A stretch of DNA of 64,000 nt from Dryomyza anilis (GCA_951804985.1 OX638132.1:20131529-20195528); one strand, 5' to 3'; counted from the stretch's first letter, positions 12,680 through 26,199 are shown. The notes: generated from the sequence alone by a model not told the origin. Program-made: numbers and translations.

Positions 12680-12890
12680 GCTATAACATATTAATTTATT
12701 GATTATTTAAAATCCCTATTAGTCGGTTAATACGAATTTCAATAAATCAAAAATTATTAATTATTGAATTTGGTCGATTAATTGTGATTTGTATTAATAA
12801 ACAATTTAATTGTTCGTGATTTTTATTAATCAAAAAGTAATTAAATAATTGATTATGATTAATCAGAATATCGATACCTTCCATGCAGAA
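12680..12890. repeat. AT-rich repeat of GATTAAT / ATTAATC words
   Basis: Short words ATTAAT, GATTAATC and TTGATTA recur in both orientations, like the interior of the hAT-like element at 56888. Clean terminal repeats and a target duplication were not found, so the boundaries are approximate. Confidence 0.35.
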
Positions 12891-13004
12891 CATCGTAACC
12901 AACATTTTGGTAATTTTTGTTTTATTGCAGTTTTGGAAACATCTTTGTGAGTAGCATGTCTCTGCAAAGTCACATTTTGGAATTTCACGATCCAAATCTT
13001 ATCT

Positions 13005-13220
13005 ATATATATAAAACTCTTGGTCCGTCTGTCGGTCTGTCTGTCTGTTTGTTCCAGCATCACGTCTAAACGGCTGATCCGAAATTTTTACCACAGATGC
13101 GGTATGGTCTGGAAGGAATGATAGGCTATATATGGGCGGGATTGGACAAAGAGGCGTGGCACCTCCCATACAACCTAAACTTTCAAAACGATATAACTCG
13201 GCACTTTCACCAGCTACGAA
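13005..13220. repeat. dispersed repeat fragment with CTGTCTGTCTG tract
   Basis: The pattern of a CCGTCTGTCGG tract, then ACGTCTAAACGGCTGATCC, then GGGCGTGGCACCTCCCAT, is typical of dispersed fly repeats. A related word (TTCAAAACGGCTGAGCCGAA) follows at about 13685. The overlapping minus-strand open frames are not convincing proteins. Confidence 0.45.
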
Positions 13221-13439
13221 CATGAAACAAAAAACTCAAATACAAAAAAAAATGTAAAAGCAAAAACACAACAGCACAAAACAAAAGCAAAAATACAAAA
13301 ACAATAACATAAAACAAAAATTCAAACTAAAGGAAAAACAAAAAATGAAAGAAAAAGAAAAACAAAAAAAAAATCAGAAACAAAAATAAAAATGAAAGCA
13401 AAAACAATTTTTTTTTCGACATTGATTTGGTGATTTTTT

Positions 13440-13665
13440 TTTTTTTGGAAAATGGTGATTTTGACCATTGCATTGTTTTTGTCGACCAAACATTTTTTTT
13501 TAAAATTTTTTTCGAAATTTTTTGAACATTGTTGTTTTTGTCGAATTTTTTTTTTTTTGTAAAATGGTGATTTTGAACATTGCATTGTTTTTGTCGTCCA
13601 ACATTTTATAACAATTTTTTTTTTCGAAATTTTTCGAACGTTGTTGTTTTTGTCGAATATATATA
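13440..13665. repeat. two tandem T-rich units of about 112 bp
   Basis: The words AAAATGGTGATTTTGA, CATTGCATTGTTTTTGTCG and TTTTTCGAAATTTTT occur in the same order at about 13448-13560 and again at about 13560-13660. It is preceded by an A-rich strand (13225-13410), so the region is strongly strand-asymmetric. The long minus-strand lysine/phenylalanine-rich frames here are composition artefacts. Confidence 0.55.
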
Positions 13666-15558
13666 TTTTTAAATTCCGAATAGACTTCAAAACGGCTGAG
13701 CCGAATTGAATAAAATTTTGGCACAATATGTATTTTGGGCCTGGGTAGAGTATATGCTATATATCGATAAGATTGGTGGACTGGATGTGGCACTTCCAAT
13801 ATAACCCAAAAATTGAAAATTATATCAGTAATTGGGATAGTAAATTTTATTAAATTTTGGTCAGCGTTATTTTTAACCATTCTAAACGGTTTCGCCGAAT
13901 GTGGGAGTGCTGGACCATTGGGCGTGGCACCCTCCTTAGTAGATACATTTTACATTAGGTGTATGTCAACAGTTATTATAGTGATATCAAGATATTTCGC
14001 ACCAGGTTAACAACCGCCCAAAAATATGAGTATTTGTAGAGAATATGTCAACATTTCAAATAAAAATATAAATTATAATTTTATTATTGACTTCCAAGGC
14101 ATTTGTCCATCAAATTAAAATACTGACAACTGGCTAGGCTCAATATTCACTAAACATTTGCCATAATTCTTATATATTTGCCTGTTGTCGTGTACCGAAA
14201 TTTAAAATACCAAACCGTTTGTGGATAAGAACTTCATACCTTAGCATCGTAAGTAGTACAATTGAAAAATTTTTCGAAATAAATTAAGACAGGCAAACTA
14301 CATTTTTCATCAAATACTTCTGCATGAAGTGGATATTTTGGTAATTGCGCCACACTATTATTATTGTCAGTTCATTTAAAGGATACTTTAAGAAAAAAAT
14401 CAATAAAATATTGAACTACTTGATTTTGAGACGTTTTTTCGCCTCCTGTAAAATTTGCTTTTTGTTGGTTACGATCTTTTGCCTGTAAGGTATCGATATT
14501 TGATTAAACATGAATCGCATAACTTTACTTTTACACCATTAAACTTAAAAAAAAAAATATATATTGTTTAAAAAATAAATTTAAAAAATATGCCATTATT
14601 TTTAAGAGTGCTATAAGTCCAATTTTTGAAAAAAAATGAATGTCATTTTATGTAGGATTTTAGTAATATCGTACTAACAAATGAATTTATTACTTTTTTC
14701 CAAAAGTGGACTTATTCAATTATCAAAAAGAACGGCTCAAATTAATGAAAAGAAACAAACACAAACATTAAATAAATAAAATCTAAATGTTAAATACTTT
14801 TTCGGTTTTTCTGAATTTCACGGAACATGTCCGCCAATACATTATAGGTCTAAGCATCGTCAAAAAAAATATATATATATGTATATAAATATAAATACAT
14901 TTCTCTATACAGCAAATGGAAAATTTTCTCAGCATTCTCTTCGTTTTAGATCGTAAAAAGTATAAACATATATAATAGTACAAAAATACGATCTAGAAAT
15001 TTTAATTCAAGAGAGGAACCAATTCATTGAAAACACACAAATACAAATATTAGAATTATATATATTGGAAAAACTCTCAAAAAATCATTTATGTATAACT
15101 CATAAATTTTGTCGTATGAGTAAATGCTAATACGCAAACTCATCATGATCGTAAAATCAAATAAAAATGTACATATAAAATATAAACATATTATAAATAT
15201 TAAAAAAGCGTAGTATTAGAATTATTGCAAACAAAACGCATACTCATCATCATCATAAATTTGCATAAAATGAGTGGTTTGATTTTGAGATCAGTAATCA
15301 CACTCATAAAATTTATAAAATAAATGATAATGTAGTATCTTCAAAATTCCTACGTATGATTGACCTGTAAGTGTCAATAATTTGATAATGAACAAAACGC
15401 ATAGTCACGATGGACCGACTGTTTCATTATTTATATATAGCTGTTGATATGCATAATCATCATGATCGAAAAATATATAATTATACTCATAAGAATGATT
15501 CGTCAAATAAAATATGGTTAGACGTGTCGTATGAGTATGAAACTGACAATATGTAAAT

Positions 15559-16422
15559 TAGAGATGGGCGCGTGCCTGTTTATGATGACACGGACACGCA
15601 CGGGCACGCCAGTAGGTAACACGCACGAGCACGAGCCCGACGACTAAATTTAAAGGCAGGCACGAGATGCACGATTAAACACGGGGTAAACAAAGACACG
15701 ATGAAGAACGACAAAATACGAAAAAAGCACGGAATCACATGAAAAACCATTTATATATTGGTTCTGGTTCCATGTTTTTTACAATAGCGGTTCCAAGTTC
15801 GGTTCCGATTCCGTTTCCACACATTTTTAAATGACGGTTCCGATTCTGGTTCCGGTTTCAAAAATCGAAAGGGTTTCGTTTATAATTCCGGTTCTTTCCG
15901 GTCCCAGAGTAGAACTAAAACCCTTGCATTATCGGTGCCGGTTCTCGTTCCAAGATTTAAATAATAGCGGTTCCGATTCCGGTTACAATAAAAAAATGTA
16001 TATGGGTTCCGATTTCGGTTCCACACCTTTTTAAAATCGATTCCGCTACCGGTTCTTTATGACCCTTATTATAAATAATTAAAAAAAATAACTTTGGTAT
16101 TGTTTTATTCTCTGAATCGAAAACTTTTCGGAATCGTAACCTGTCGGAGCCGGAATCGGATTTTTGGAACCGGAATTCGAACCGTTATTAACCGATATTC
16201 CAAAGTGTGTTTGTCCCTGATTAAAACATACTGGAAGTAAAGGATTTTTTTTAAATTGGAATAGAAACAAAAAAATATATATATATTTAATGGTCGCGTG
16301 CCTGATTTTAGAGACACGGACACGTACGGGTACGACATCAACTAGCACGCACGGAGATTTGCATGCACGAACTCAGATTTCCGGGCGTGACACGAAAAAA
16401 GCACCGCACGCGCCCATCTCTA
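15559..16422. mobile_element. hAT-like non-autonomous element 1
   Basis: The ends TAGAGATGGGCGCGTG and CGCGCCCATCTCTA are inverted repeats. They are flanked by a perfect 8-bp direct repeat ATGTAAAT (15551-15558 and 16423-16430), the hAT target-site length. The interior is made of degenerate short repeats: CACGGGCACG words near the ends and GGTTCCGATTCCGG words in the middle. It has no transposase. Confidence 0.85.
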
Positions 16423-16817
16423 ATGTAAATCATATATTTGAGTATGACAGCTGTCAATAGGTTAGGTAGGTACTGAAGTTAAGTTAGCATACAATATTAT
16501 TGTACGAATAAAATGTGAATGAATGAAAAAAATCATACACCATTTGATATTATAAATTAACAAAATTGAAATTTTCGAATCATTTGTTAAAAATTGTAAA
16601 TTTTAAAATTTTTCATTTAATTAGAAAAATTATAATGTACAAAAATTGTCAATATTCCAATTAGTTTTTAAGTTATTTGGATCTAAACTCATAAAAATAA
16701 TTAGTTTTTAGACTATTTTTGACATTTAAAGGTAAATAGAAAATGTATACAGAATGTTATACAGACTATTACGAACAAATTGCTATCTTTCTGGTATCTG
16801 TTCAATATTTTTTTTTT

Positions 16818-16975
16818 ACAATTTAAATTGAAATATTTATATTTAAATTGAAATATTTATAATTTAAATTGATTTATTTACAATTTAAATTGATTTATTT
16901 ACAATTTAAATTGATTTATTTACAATTTAAATTGATTTATTTACAATTTAAATTGATTTATTTACAATTTAAAAA
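16818..16975. repeat. 21-bp tandem repeat, about seven units
   Basis: The unit AATTTAAATTGATTTATTTAC is repeated head to tail, with the first two units variant (GAAATATTTAT). The open frame through it (IYLQFKL repeats) only exists because 21 is a multiple of three. AATTTAAATT is itself palindromic, so each unit can form a small hairpin. Confidence 0.85.
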
Positions 16976-17049
16976 ATGCTTTTTCATTTTTATTAAATAT
17001 GTTAATGATAAATACTTGAAAAGTGATTGGGCTAATTTACAAAATTTAT

Positions 17050-18065
17050 AATTTAACAACTTTTTAAATTCGAATATTTCGGATACTATTGAAATAAAAT
17101 AATAAATTATGATTTGTTTTAAATACCGTCAAAATTTGAACTTATACATAGCGAGATATAATGTACAGATTATGTTCCATTTATGATAGAGTCAGAATAA
17201 AGATAACTTATCTATGTTGACATTATTTTACTGAATAAACAAATACAAGTCATATTCATATTCAGGTAAGTTTTTTCACATATAACAATGGCGCTGCGAG
17301 TAGTAAAGCAGCGTTGGATAAGTTTGTCTACATTTGGAGAAAATTTCATGTAGACAATCACTATATTCAATGTATAAAATTCATATATGGGTGAAAATTT
17401 GTTAACCGTAACCGCTTCAAAAAATGTTTGCTTCCGATTTGGATGAAGTTGTAATATAAGTGGAGCTCATTTAAACCTGTTAAGGAGAATGGGCTGTATG
17501 ACTAGTTGTTGAGATATTGGGGTCCAAATATGGCAAATTTGAAGGCGTAGATTTGTATTGAATTATTTATAACTTCTATCAGAGTGGCTCAATTGTAAAC
17601 ATCGATGACTGCTTTAGAAAGTATTTTTAATGCGCTTTACAATAAAAATATTTATTATGGAACAAATCAAAATATCTGCTTTTAAAAACATTTTTTCGGT
17701 TTTTGTAAATAGCCAGTTTTTATTTTTATATTTTTAAATGAAAGTTTGTCTATTCATATTAGCAAACTCAAGTTCTGATTTATGGACGAATAGCAAATGT
17801 TTACATTAAATTACTGAATTGAATTAAATTGCTGGACTGATTAATGGACATGCAATTAATATCGGCTGCTATATTTAGGTAGATTATTTTAACTGTGTAA
17901 TGGAAAGGAACCAGCAAAATTCAGTTTATTCCTAGAACGTAACATATTTGAGGAAATTGCAATCGCAACTTTAAGCCCCTTTCAGACACTACTTAGAAAA
18001 AAAAAGTACTGTTCAAAAATCGTTTAACAAAAAAAATTAAGCGCAATATTTCTTTTTTTAATTAT
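17050..18065. other. non-coding stretch, nothing recognised
   Basis: AT-rich DNA within the inferred first intron of copy 2. No terminal repeats, RNA gene or protein-like open frame was seen. Confidence 0.35.
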
Positions 18066-18738
18066 ATCCTACACTAAGAGTGAAAGGGTATATTCAGTTT
18101 GGTACGCCGTTTGTAACAGCCAGAAGGAAGTATCTCCGGTATGGAAAAGTATATATATTCTTGATCAGCATGACGTCCTCAGTCGATTTAGCGATGTCCG
18201 TCTGTCTGTTGAAATCACGATTACAGAAAAAGTAGAAGAGCTAGAGCAATGAATCTTTAGATTTAGATTACTTATATATCTAAGCTGTCTGAACAAGGCA
18301 TGATCGGTCTATTGTGACCTGAGAACCGACCACTTATGTTCAAATACCTCATATAAAATGTATATCTACAGATCAATTTTACTGTATACGTGCTTAGGTA
18401 AAATATATATTGACTCATGCTCAAATACATGAAAATAATGCTTTCCGGCGAAACGACTTGTGGTTCACAAAAAAAAAATCGAAATTCGGTACACCTACCC
18501 ATTTGTAAATATGGGTATCAAATGAATGGAAATACATCAGCGATTGAAAGTTTGTAGTTATTTTCGGGATTCGTATATCCTGGTGACTTATATATCACTT
18601 TGGATGGTAACCACACATATGTGTAGGGTATTTATAGTCGGATTAGACCGACTATAATTTTGATAATCCTAACTATCATAATAACAACTACTTTAAAATT
18701 TCCCATGTGATCTAACCTTCCCAACTGGTTTTTACTGA
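18066..18738 (+). repeat. dispersed repeat R1, copy A
   Basis: It begins with TATCCTACACTAAGAGTGAA and ends with CTAACCTTCCCAACTGG. In between are AAAGTATATATATTCTTGAT, GTCGATTTAGCGATGTCC and a GTCTGTC tract. The same sequence, about 90 percent alike by eye, occurs at 29486-30147 and inverted at 33947-34597. No coding capacity or clear terminal inverted repeats were found, so the class is unknown. The small minus-strand frame at 18272 also occurs in other R1 copies and is a repeat artefact. Confidence 0.75.
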
Positions 18739-18739
18739 A

Positions 18740-18958
18740 ACCCAGAAAAAAATACTATATAAATAATAGTTTTTTACTATTAAAAATATTCAATGGGATA
18801 AATTATTATTTTAATCGGAAAATACCATTAAATACTAGAAAATTCCATGACATTGCCATTGAGTTTATATGAAAATTTTTATTTTTTGTATACTATTAAA
18901 TCAATAATTGTCCTATTGACCAATTTTAATGGGATTTGAGGGAATTTTTATCCGGGTG
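18740..18958. mobile_element. CACCCAGAAAA-type miniature element, full length
   Basis: It starts ACCCAGAAAAAAATACTATA and ends TTTTTATCCGGGTG, an imperfect inverted repeat. The interior TACCATTAAATACTAGAAAA and CAATTGTCCTATTGACCAAT matches the copies at 5774 and 45163. It lies directly beside R1. Confidence 0.7.
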
Positions 18959-19950
18959 TAGAGTATATTTTAAAAATTAGAACCGTTGAAAAAAGTAAGT
19001 AATTTTGATCGTTTTTTAAACTATGCTCTACATATTTATTTTATTTAATAGTAATCAGTATTTTTCAATTGTATAGAATTCAATACTATAAACTTATAAA
19101 AGGAATATTTTTACCTGACAAAATTTGAATATTTTGAATGTGAAAAAGTTGAATACCAAAAAACTATTTGTATGTCATACATTATAACATAATCTATTCA
19201 TTGTTTACACAACAATGTAGACAATTCCTAAATACAAATTAACCAACACTGCAGTAAAGTTAAGCAGTATATATAAATAACTAACATAAATAAATGTTGC
19301 TTAATTTTACAAAGCCACGGACAAATTCTTGTTGTAGGCTAGTGTTTGATTATAAGCAATTTTTTTAGATGTTTTTGTTGTTAGCATGTTTTTGTAAAAT
19401 CGTCAAATATGTATTAAGAATTAATTTTAAAAAATAAGACGTAAATAATAATCAAGTTCGAAACGACAAAGAAGTGCTGTTTAAAAATAGCACATATATA
19501 ATTTTTTTTTAATTTTCCGTACGAAAACTCTATTCTCGTTGAACAGCTGAAATATGGAAAATATGGAAACCAAATCATCTGTATGTTACGTAAACATTTT
19601 GGCAATGATCTCAAGTGCGATCGTTGGTACAAAATAAATACATTTATATGATGTATTGTTGACCTAGATGTATTATGGTGTAGTTCGAAATACTCAAATC
19701 AACAAGTAGTTAGTCCGTTGCACTCAAAATAATAATAAACAAAGGGAGCAACAATATCTCAATTTTATTTGGAATTTCTTAATTTCTAATGGAATTTTTG
19801 CAATTTAAAATAAAAATTCTCAATTTCATTTGGAAATTTCTCAATTTCAAATGGAAATCTCAATTTCATTTGGAATTTTCCCAATTTCAAATCGAAAATC
19901 TCAATTTCAATTAGAAATGGTGTAGTTTTCTAAACTTCTGAAATTTTGTA

Positions 19951-20738
19951 CACTCAAAATAATTTCTAGGACATTTTACGAAATATTTCTATGTATTTTT
20001 TTAATTTCGTAAAATACACGAATAATTAGTAGAATATACGAAACATTTGTAATTTAAATTTTTTTCAAAATTATTTTTTACGAACGATTTGTATATATTA
20101 CGAATTAGTATTCGTAAAATTAAAACAGAAACAAAATTACGAATATTTCGTTTAAATTACGAAACTTTCGTTATATTATTTTCTATTACACTTTTTTAAC
20201 GAAAGAATAACATATTTTACGAATGAGCTTTACATTTTATGAATAAATTACTAAACTTTCGTAAATTTTGAGGCTATATGTAGAATTTTACGAAACATTC
20301 GTCTTTTTTACGAATCATTAGTAAAACAAGAAATCAGTTGCGTCAAACAGCAACTTGAAGCTACATTTTATTTTAATTGGTATCACGGTCGCAAGCAGAT
20401 AGTTATAAAATACAAACAATTATTTTCATATATTTATGAATCGACATTTTTATAGTTAGTTTTTTTTTTAATAATGTATCGACTAAAGTACGAATACTTT
20501 CGTTAAATGTACGAATATATTCGTAAAAAGGTACAAAAGTATTCAATAAATTACGAATTTTTCGTAATATGTTCGAATGGCTTTCGTAGTTTCGTAAAAT
20601 AAACAATTCAAATTCGTAATATTATCATTAATTTATAAAAGTTCTTTCGTGTATTTTACGAAATTTTTCTTGGATAAATTTCATGAATTTTATCGTACGA
20701 ACGATTTTGTGTACTTTAAGCAGATTTTATTTTGAGTG
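19951..20738. mobile_element. TA-flanked miniature element rich in TACGAA
   Basis: The ends CACTCAAAATAA and TTATTTTGAGTG are perfect inverted repeats. Both are flanked by TA (19949-19950 and 20739-20740), as for Tc1/mariner-type insertion. The interior has dozens of TTACGAA/TTCGTAA words in both orientations. A further CACTCAAAATAATAA end near 19721 suggests a second, damaged copy upstream. Confidence 0.7.
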
Positions 20739-20879
20739 TACGAACATAGGTAAATCAGGTAATTGGGGATGCTGATCAGCATTTTTGGAAACAGATGAAA
20801 AAAACTTAGTAATTTTGCTCGTTAGTTTCGACTCTGTTTTGTATAATCATAAACCATTATCTTGTTTCTATTTATGCTA

Positions 20880-21620
20880 AAAAATTAATTAAAATCTCTC
20901 AAAAAAATCGCTTTTTCCCATAGCAAAAAATAAAAATCCCTCGTTGACTTCGTTTAGAAATAAAATCTCTCAGCAATAAAAAATCGCACATAAAATCCCT
21001 CAGGCATTAAAAAATCCCTAAAAAATCTCACATTTATAAAATAAAAAGTTAAAAGTTTAAAATAGTGTTTTAATATAAAAGTCCTTTACAAGATTAATAT
21101 GAAATATCTCAAATATTTATCTTATCACATATTTTCTTATAAACTAAAAGGAATTTTAAGTTCATATGCGTCGGTAAATCTATTGTTTTGTCTGAATGTA
21201 TGAACACGCATACTGAAATATGTTATATTATATTTGCATCAAATAATTAAAAACTTTATAATTTTTGTCAATAACATTGATTTTCTCATTTTATATAATT
21301 ACATTGTTAGTTAATTTCTTCAAATCAACTACTTTTAAAATTCTACAACTTATTTTTGTAATATTTTAAAAAACATGGTAACTCTGTAAAGCAATAACTC
21401 GAGATTATACTTCAGCGTAATTCATCGCAATAAAAAATGGTATTGCACACGAATTAGTTTTTAGTGGTTTTTTTTGGAATATTACATAGAATATATATCA
21501 AAAAAAACGTGTGCGAAAAAAAAATTCCTCATGATTTGAAAAATCCCTCGCTGACTTAAAAAATCTCTAGGGAAATCCCTCAGCAATTAAAAAATACCTC
21601 AAAAGGGATTTTTCCCACGA
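20880..21620. repeat. region with AAAATCCCTC repeats at both ends
   Basis: Words such as AAAAATCCCTC, CCTCAGCAATTAAAAAAT and AAATCTCT recur at 20885-21030 and 21525-21615 around a more ordinary AT-rich core. A similar stretch (AAAAATCTCCGAAAAATCTC) is in intron 5 of copy 2 (25160-25245). It is probably a degraded element with subterminal repeats. Confidence 0.4.
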
Positions 21621-21918
21621 AGTTGGCAAGTTAAAAAACATTGCGTTTAAATTCTTTTATTAAACTAGTTTTCTAAATTACTATAATTTTTTATTCGAAG
21701 TAGTGGTATTTTTTTATTAAGCGTTATGTAATATGAGAAAACTGATTAAAAAGACATAATCAACACCCACGAATTATATAGAAATCATTTATGGGATGTC
21801 GAAAGGAAAATAGATTTCTCATTTTCTAGGAGTTGTGTTATTTGTATCTACTATAATTTTATATCTCAACTTTATTGTTTCTAATTTGTTGCACAGTATC
21901 GATACAAATAGAGTGTAG

Positions 21919-23020
21919 TAATGTTGGGCATGTGAGCGTGATTCAGCATGATCCACGTGAATCACGCGTGATTGTGATTGAATTCTAATTTTGCTCACGT
22001 GATTGTGAGTGAGTGTGAGTAGACCAAAAAATTGCGTGAGTGAGTACAATTTTTTCGTGAGTGAGTGTGCCTGAGTCGAATAATTCATAAAATAAAAAAA
22101 TCTTACTTTTAATTTTTTGCGATCCAATCCTTTCCCAACCACCCCTACCCACCCCTTCTTCAACTCAGAATAAGTTGCAAGGTTTCTGTCATTAATTGAT
22201 CTAAACCCTGTGAACCGGCCGAACTTAGTATGGGCTAGTTAATTTTTGTGGAGTCATGTCAATAGTTTTTGCTTGGTTTTATATGACCGTTCATGGAAAT
22301 AGATATAGAACGCATTTTTCCTTCGATATACCCATTTTTGTAAAAACTTGAATTTTCCATTTCAACTATACATATGATAACTCTATATTGACTTCCTTTT
22401 GTTTATTAAGTTTAATTTGTTCGAATAAAATCGAAACCCCACAGATTTTATTCGAGTTATAAATGAAGTAACCAAAAAAATCGCTTCAAAAATAGTTTTT
22501 CCCGAAGTCAATTCATCCCTGGTAAATTCTATCCCGGACTATTATTTTGATGATGATTCTTTTCCAGAGATAATTTTTCCAGAGACAATTCTCAAAGATT
22601 TTACACGAATTCTTCACCGGAGTATTATTCTTTGAGGCAATTTTTACGTTTTTATATGAATAGCACATCGAAGGTCTTTCACATTTCCATCTCCGTTAAA
22701 ATTGAGATATATTTTATCAAAATCTCTAACATCATTATTGTGGTTTAAAGATGTAGGTTGCACGCTCGGAAGTGCCACGCTCGAAGGTGCCACGCTCGGT
22801 CGACCAATCTCACCGAAAAACAATAGCAAAAAACACGTGATTCAGCGTGATTCACGCGAGATTACGCGTGATTGTGATTGAATCTTAATTTTACTCACGT
22901 GATTGTGAGTGAGTGTGAGTAGAGCAAAAAAAAGGCCGTGAGTGAGTGTGCGTGATTAGAAAAATTATTTCGTGAGCGTGAGTGAGTGTGAGTCAAAACT
23001 CACTCACGTGCCCATCTCTA
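21919..23020. mobile_element. hAT-like non-autonomous element 2
   Basis: The left end TAATGTTGGGCATGTGAG and right end CTCACGTGCCCATCTCTA are inverted. The flanks GAGTGTAG (21911-21918) and GTGCGTAG (23021-23028) match at 6 of 8 bases, a decayed 8-bp duplication. GTGATTGTGAGTGAGTGTGA repeats occupy both ends. The centre (22500-22640) has repeated AGACAATTCTT-like words and is unrelated. Confidence 0.72.
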
Positions 23021-23815
23021 GTGCGTAGGTTTCTTGTTTTGGATAAATATATGAAAGCGGACATACATGCTACTAGTTCCTAAATTTAAAAAAATACTTT
23101 AGCTGAATACGAAATGAAGGTATTATGTTTATTGTAATTTGAAAATACATACAATATGTTTGGTGTTCGCCAAATTTGTTTTTGATACCAACTACAGAAT
23201 CTAAAAGAAAGATACAAACATTTCTTGCTCTATAGTTAGAAATATTGTGTCGTAAACTTACTTATAGAAGCCTACAAAAAGTTGTTTTAATTGTGTAATA
23301 AAAAGTAAAAACACAAAATATAAAAAAAAATTGTTGATGTCATCAGTTACAAAAATGCAACACATGCATGATAATTTGAATCAGTGCACATTTTGTATTC
23401 AACAGATATATAGTCTTCATATTTAAACTGAGGCCACTGACTTAGAATTCATTTAGAAATATTACCGTTGATGTCGTAAAACTCTCCAACTAGATTTTAA
23501 AGGTTTCAATAATCGATTTAAAGATATTTTCGCCAATTTTTAGTTCATTTGGTGAGTTTCATTTTTACAATGAAAAGATGATTTAATGTTTGAAATATAC
23601 TCACAAGTAGCAATATAAGACCTAAACATAACTTAACCATTTATTTTGATTTAATAATTATAATACGGTATTTATGTGAAAAGTTTTTTTTTTGGTCGCA
23701 ATAATGATATTTGTTTAAATTTTATGAACAATCTAACTTTAGTAGAGTCGTATAAAAACAGTTATTAAACTTTGCTAATGATATCTAACCATAATATTTC
23801 AGTTAAAACTTCAAA

Positions 23816-26121
23816 ATGTCAGCCAACGTAAATCCAGTTAAGAAGGTACCGCTTCACCTACAGGTATGATCACTTTAAAATATTATTTCTCTTCACCTGT
23901 AACTTGAACAATAACTTGTATATTTCAGAGCGCACAAAATCGCGTCTATATTAAAAATGGCCAAGTAGTCAATCACGACAAGACCTTCAAGGCTGATGTC
24001 TATATTGAGGATGGCATTATTAAGTTTGTGGGTCCTGCGTCTGAAATTACAGTACCCGGTGGCGTACGCATCATCGATGCTGCTGGTAAACTTATCATTC
24101 CCGGCGGCATTGATCCGCACACACACATGCAGTTTGAATTTGGCGGCGCTGTTGCTGTGGATGATTTCTATCATGGCACCAAGGCTGCGGTGGCCGGTGG
24201 CACCACCACAATTAGTAAGTAATCTTCTGAACTTTATAGTTCTTCTATTATATATATTTTCAAAATATTAACTTTTTGGTTTTTAGTTGATTTTGTGCTC
24301 CCCAGAAAGGGTGAATCGATGTTGGACGCATACGCAAAGTGGCGCGCATGGGCCGACCCGAAAGTATGTTGTGATTTTGCTTTTCACGTGGGCATTACGT
24401 GGTGGTCAGAATCGATCTCAGAAGAAATGAAGATTTTGTGCGATAAGAAGGGTGTTAATTCTTTCAAAATGTTCATGGCCTACAAGGGTCTGTACCAGCT
24501 GTGTGACGGAGATATGCTGGATGCATTGGAGCGTATTCGCGAATTAGGTGCTGTGGCACAGGTAGGTTCCGAAAAAATTAATTGTTAATATTATAATCAC
24601 CAATAAATATAAATATCATGTATTAAAAGGTTCACGCGGAGAATGGTGATATAATTGCCAAAAATTCTGCGAAATTATTGGCCGCCGGTGTTACTGGTCC
24701 AGAAGGTCACGAAATGTCCCGTCAGGAGGAAGTTGAAGGTGAGGCTGTTAATCGTGCTTGCATTTTGGCTCATCAGGTAAAGCGAGTTAATTATATGTAC
24801 TATCGAATGATAACAATTTAAATGTTTTTCAATTAGGCCGATTGTCCACTGTACGTGGTGCATGTGATGAGTAAATCGGGTGCCATTGAATTGGCCCGTG
24901 CACGTCAAAGATACAATAACCGCGGTATATACGGAGAAACATTGGCGGCTGCACTTGGTACAGATGGAACGCAATGTTGGCATAATTGCTTCCATCATGC
25001 GGCGTGTCATGTACTGAGTCCTCCACTGCGTCCAGACAAAACCACTCCTGAATTTATGATGAAATTATTGGCAAAGTAAGTACTTTGGTTTAATTATTTG
25101 CTTAAACTTTTTTTTTTGAACTCGAAATTATGGGCACAAAAATAATTAAATATTGACCAAGAAAAAAAATTCCTAGAAATTGAGCAAGAGAAAAAATCTC
25201 CGAAAAATCTCTAAAAAATCTGCAAAAATCTCCGCAACCCTCAAAGATGGGTTATTTATCAAAACCCCCTTACAAACTATTTATTAATTTTATAATACTC
25301 TATTGCAGCGATGGTCTCCAAACCACAGGCAGCGACAATTGCACATTTAACAAGGAACAAAAAGAGCTGGGCCTAGGTAACTTCACAAAAATACCCAATG
25401 GTGTGAACGGTGTCGAGGATCGTATGTCCGTCACCTGGGAGAAGGGTGTGCACGCTGGTATAATCGACCCGTGCCGGTTTGTTGCGGTGACCAGTACCAA
25501 TGCAGCCAAAATTTTCAATTTGTACCCGCGAAAGGGTCGCATTGCCGTTGGATCTGACGCAGACGTCGTCATCTGGAATCCAAATGCGACGCGTACCATA
25601 TCCAAGGACACACATCACCATGCATGCGACTTCAATATATTCGAAGGCATGGTCTGCCATGGTGTGCCCGAGGTGGTGTTGGTGCGTGGACGCGTTTGTG
25701 TTGAAAATAATGAGGTGCGCGTTTTAGAGGGATTCGGACGCTTTTTGCCCACACCAATACGTCCACCATATGTCTATGATGCACTCGACGGAAAGGTTAA
25801 GAGCAGTGATGATTTGCAAGATGACTTTATAAAAATCAGCTTTGATGCTTTGGATGCTGAGGTACCACCACAAGAAGCTATTGTACGAAGTATAGCAAAT
25901 GGAACCGTAGGCTCGGTAGGCCCAGTGAGTTCATCTGGACATCATCGAAATATGCAGGAATCAACGTTTTCCATAAGTGGTATGCACGGTATTATTTAAA
26001 CTATGGTGTTTTTAAATTAATTCATTTTTCTATTGCAGAGGAATTGGATACATCCGGTCCACGAACATCAGTTAAGATTCAAAATCCACCAGGTGGAAAG
26101 TCGTCGGGTGGTTTCTGGTAA
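23816..26121 (+). CDS. DHP: dihydropyrimidinase (DHP-type copy of the DHP/CRMP gene), copy 2
   Basis: Coding exons are 23816-23863, 23929-24214, 24287-24561, 24630-24776, 24837-25075, 25309-25979 and 26039-26121 (582 aa). Dihydropyrimidinase is the cytosolic, metal-dependent hydrolase that opens the dihydrouracil and dihydrothymine rings in pyrimidine breakdown. The full catalytic set is visible: H80 and H82, K178 (to be carbamylated), H205, H261 in VVHVMSK, and D341 in GSDNC. Exon 5 is the DHP-type exon (239 nt), and no CRMP-type exon is present in introns 4 (60 nt) or 5. This is the only DHP copy keeping the complete tail, ending in GGFW, encoded by exon 7. An acceptor at 23801-23802 fits splicing from the non-coding exon at 9991-10032. 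AATAAA at 26148-26153 is a likely polyadenylation signal. Confidence 0.94.
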
Positions 26122-26147
26122 CACTGACAAATTTGATTTAATTAATT

Positions 26148-26153
26148 AATAAA
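26148..26153 (+). terminator. polyadenylation signal of copy 2
   Basis: AATAAA lies 27 nt after the stop codon, directly before a T-rich stretch. It would give a very short 3' UTR. Confidence 0.5.
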
Positions 26154-26199
26154 AATTGTTTTTTTTTTACTGATTTAAAAATGTTTTTATTTTTTAATT

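Noticed and set aside
13322..13880. Lysine/phenylalanine-rich minus-strand proteins of 126-134 aa
   Set aside because: They are translations of A/T-rich tandem repeats and differ in frame between the two units.
16869..17051. A small repeat protein with IYLQFKL units
   Set aside because: The frame is open only because the DNA repeat unit is 21 bp; no promoter, conservation or family resemblance.
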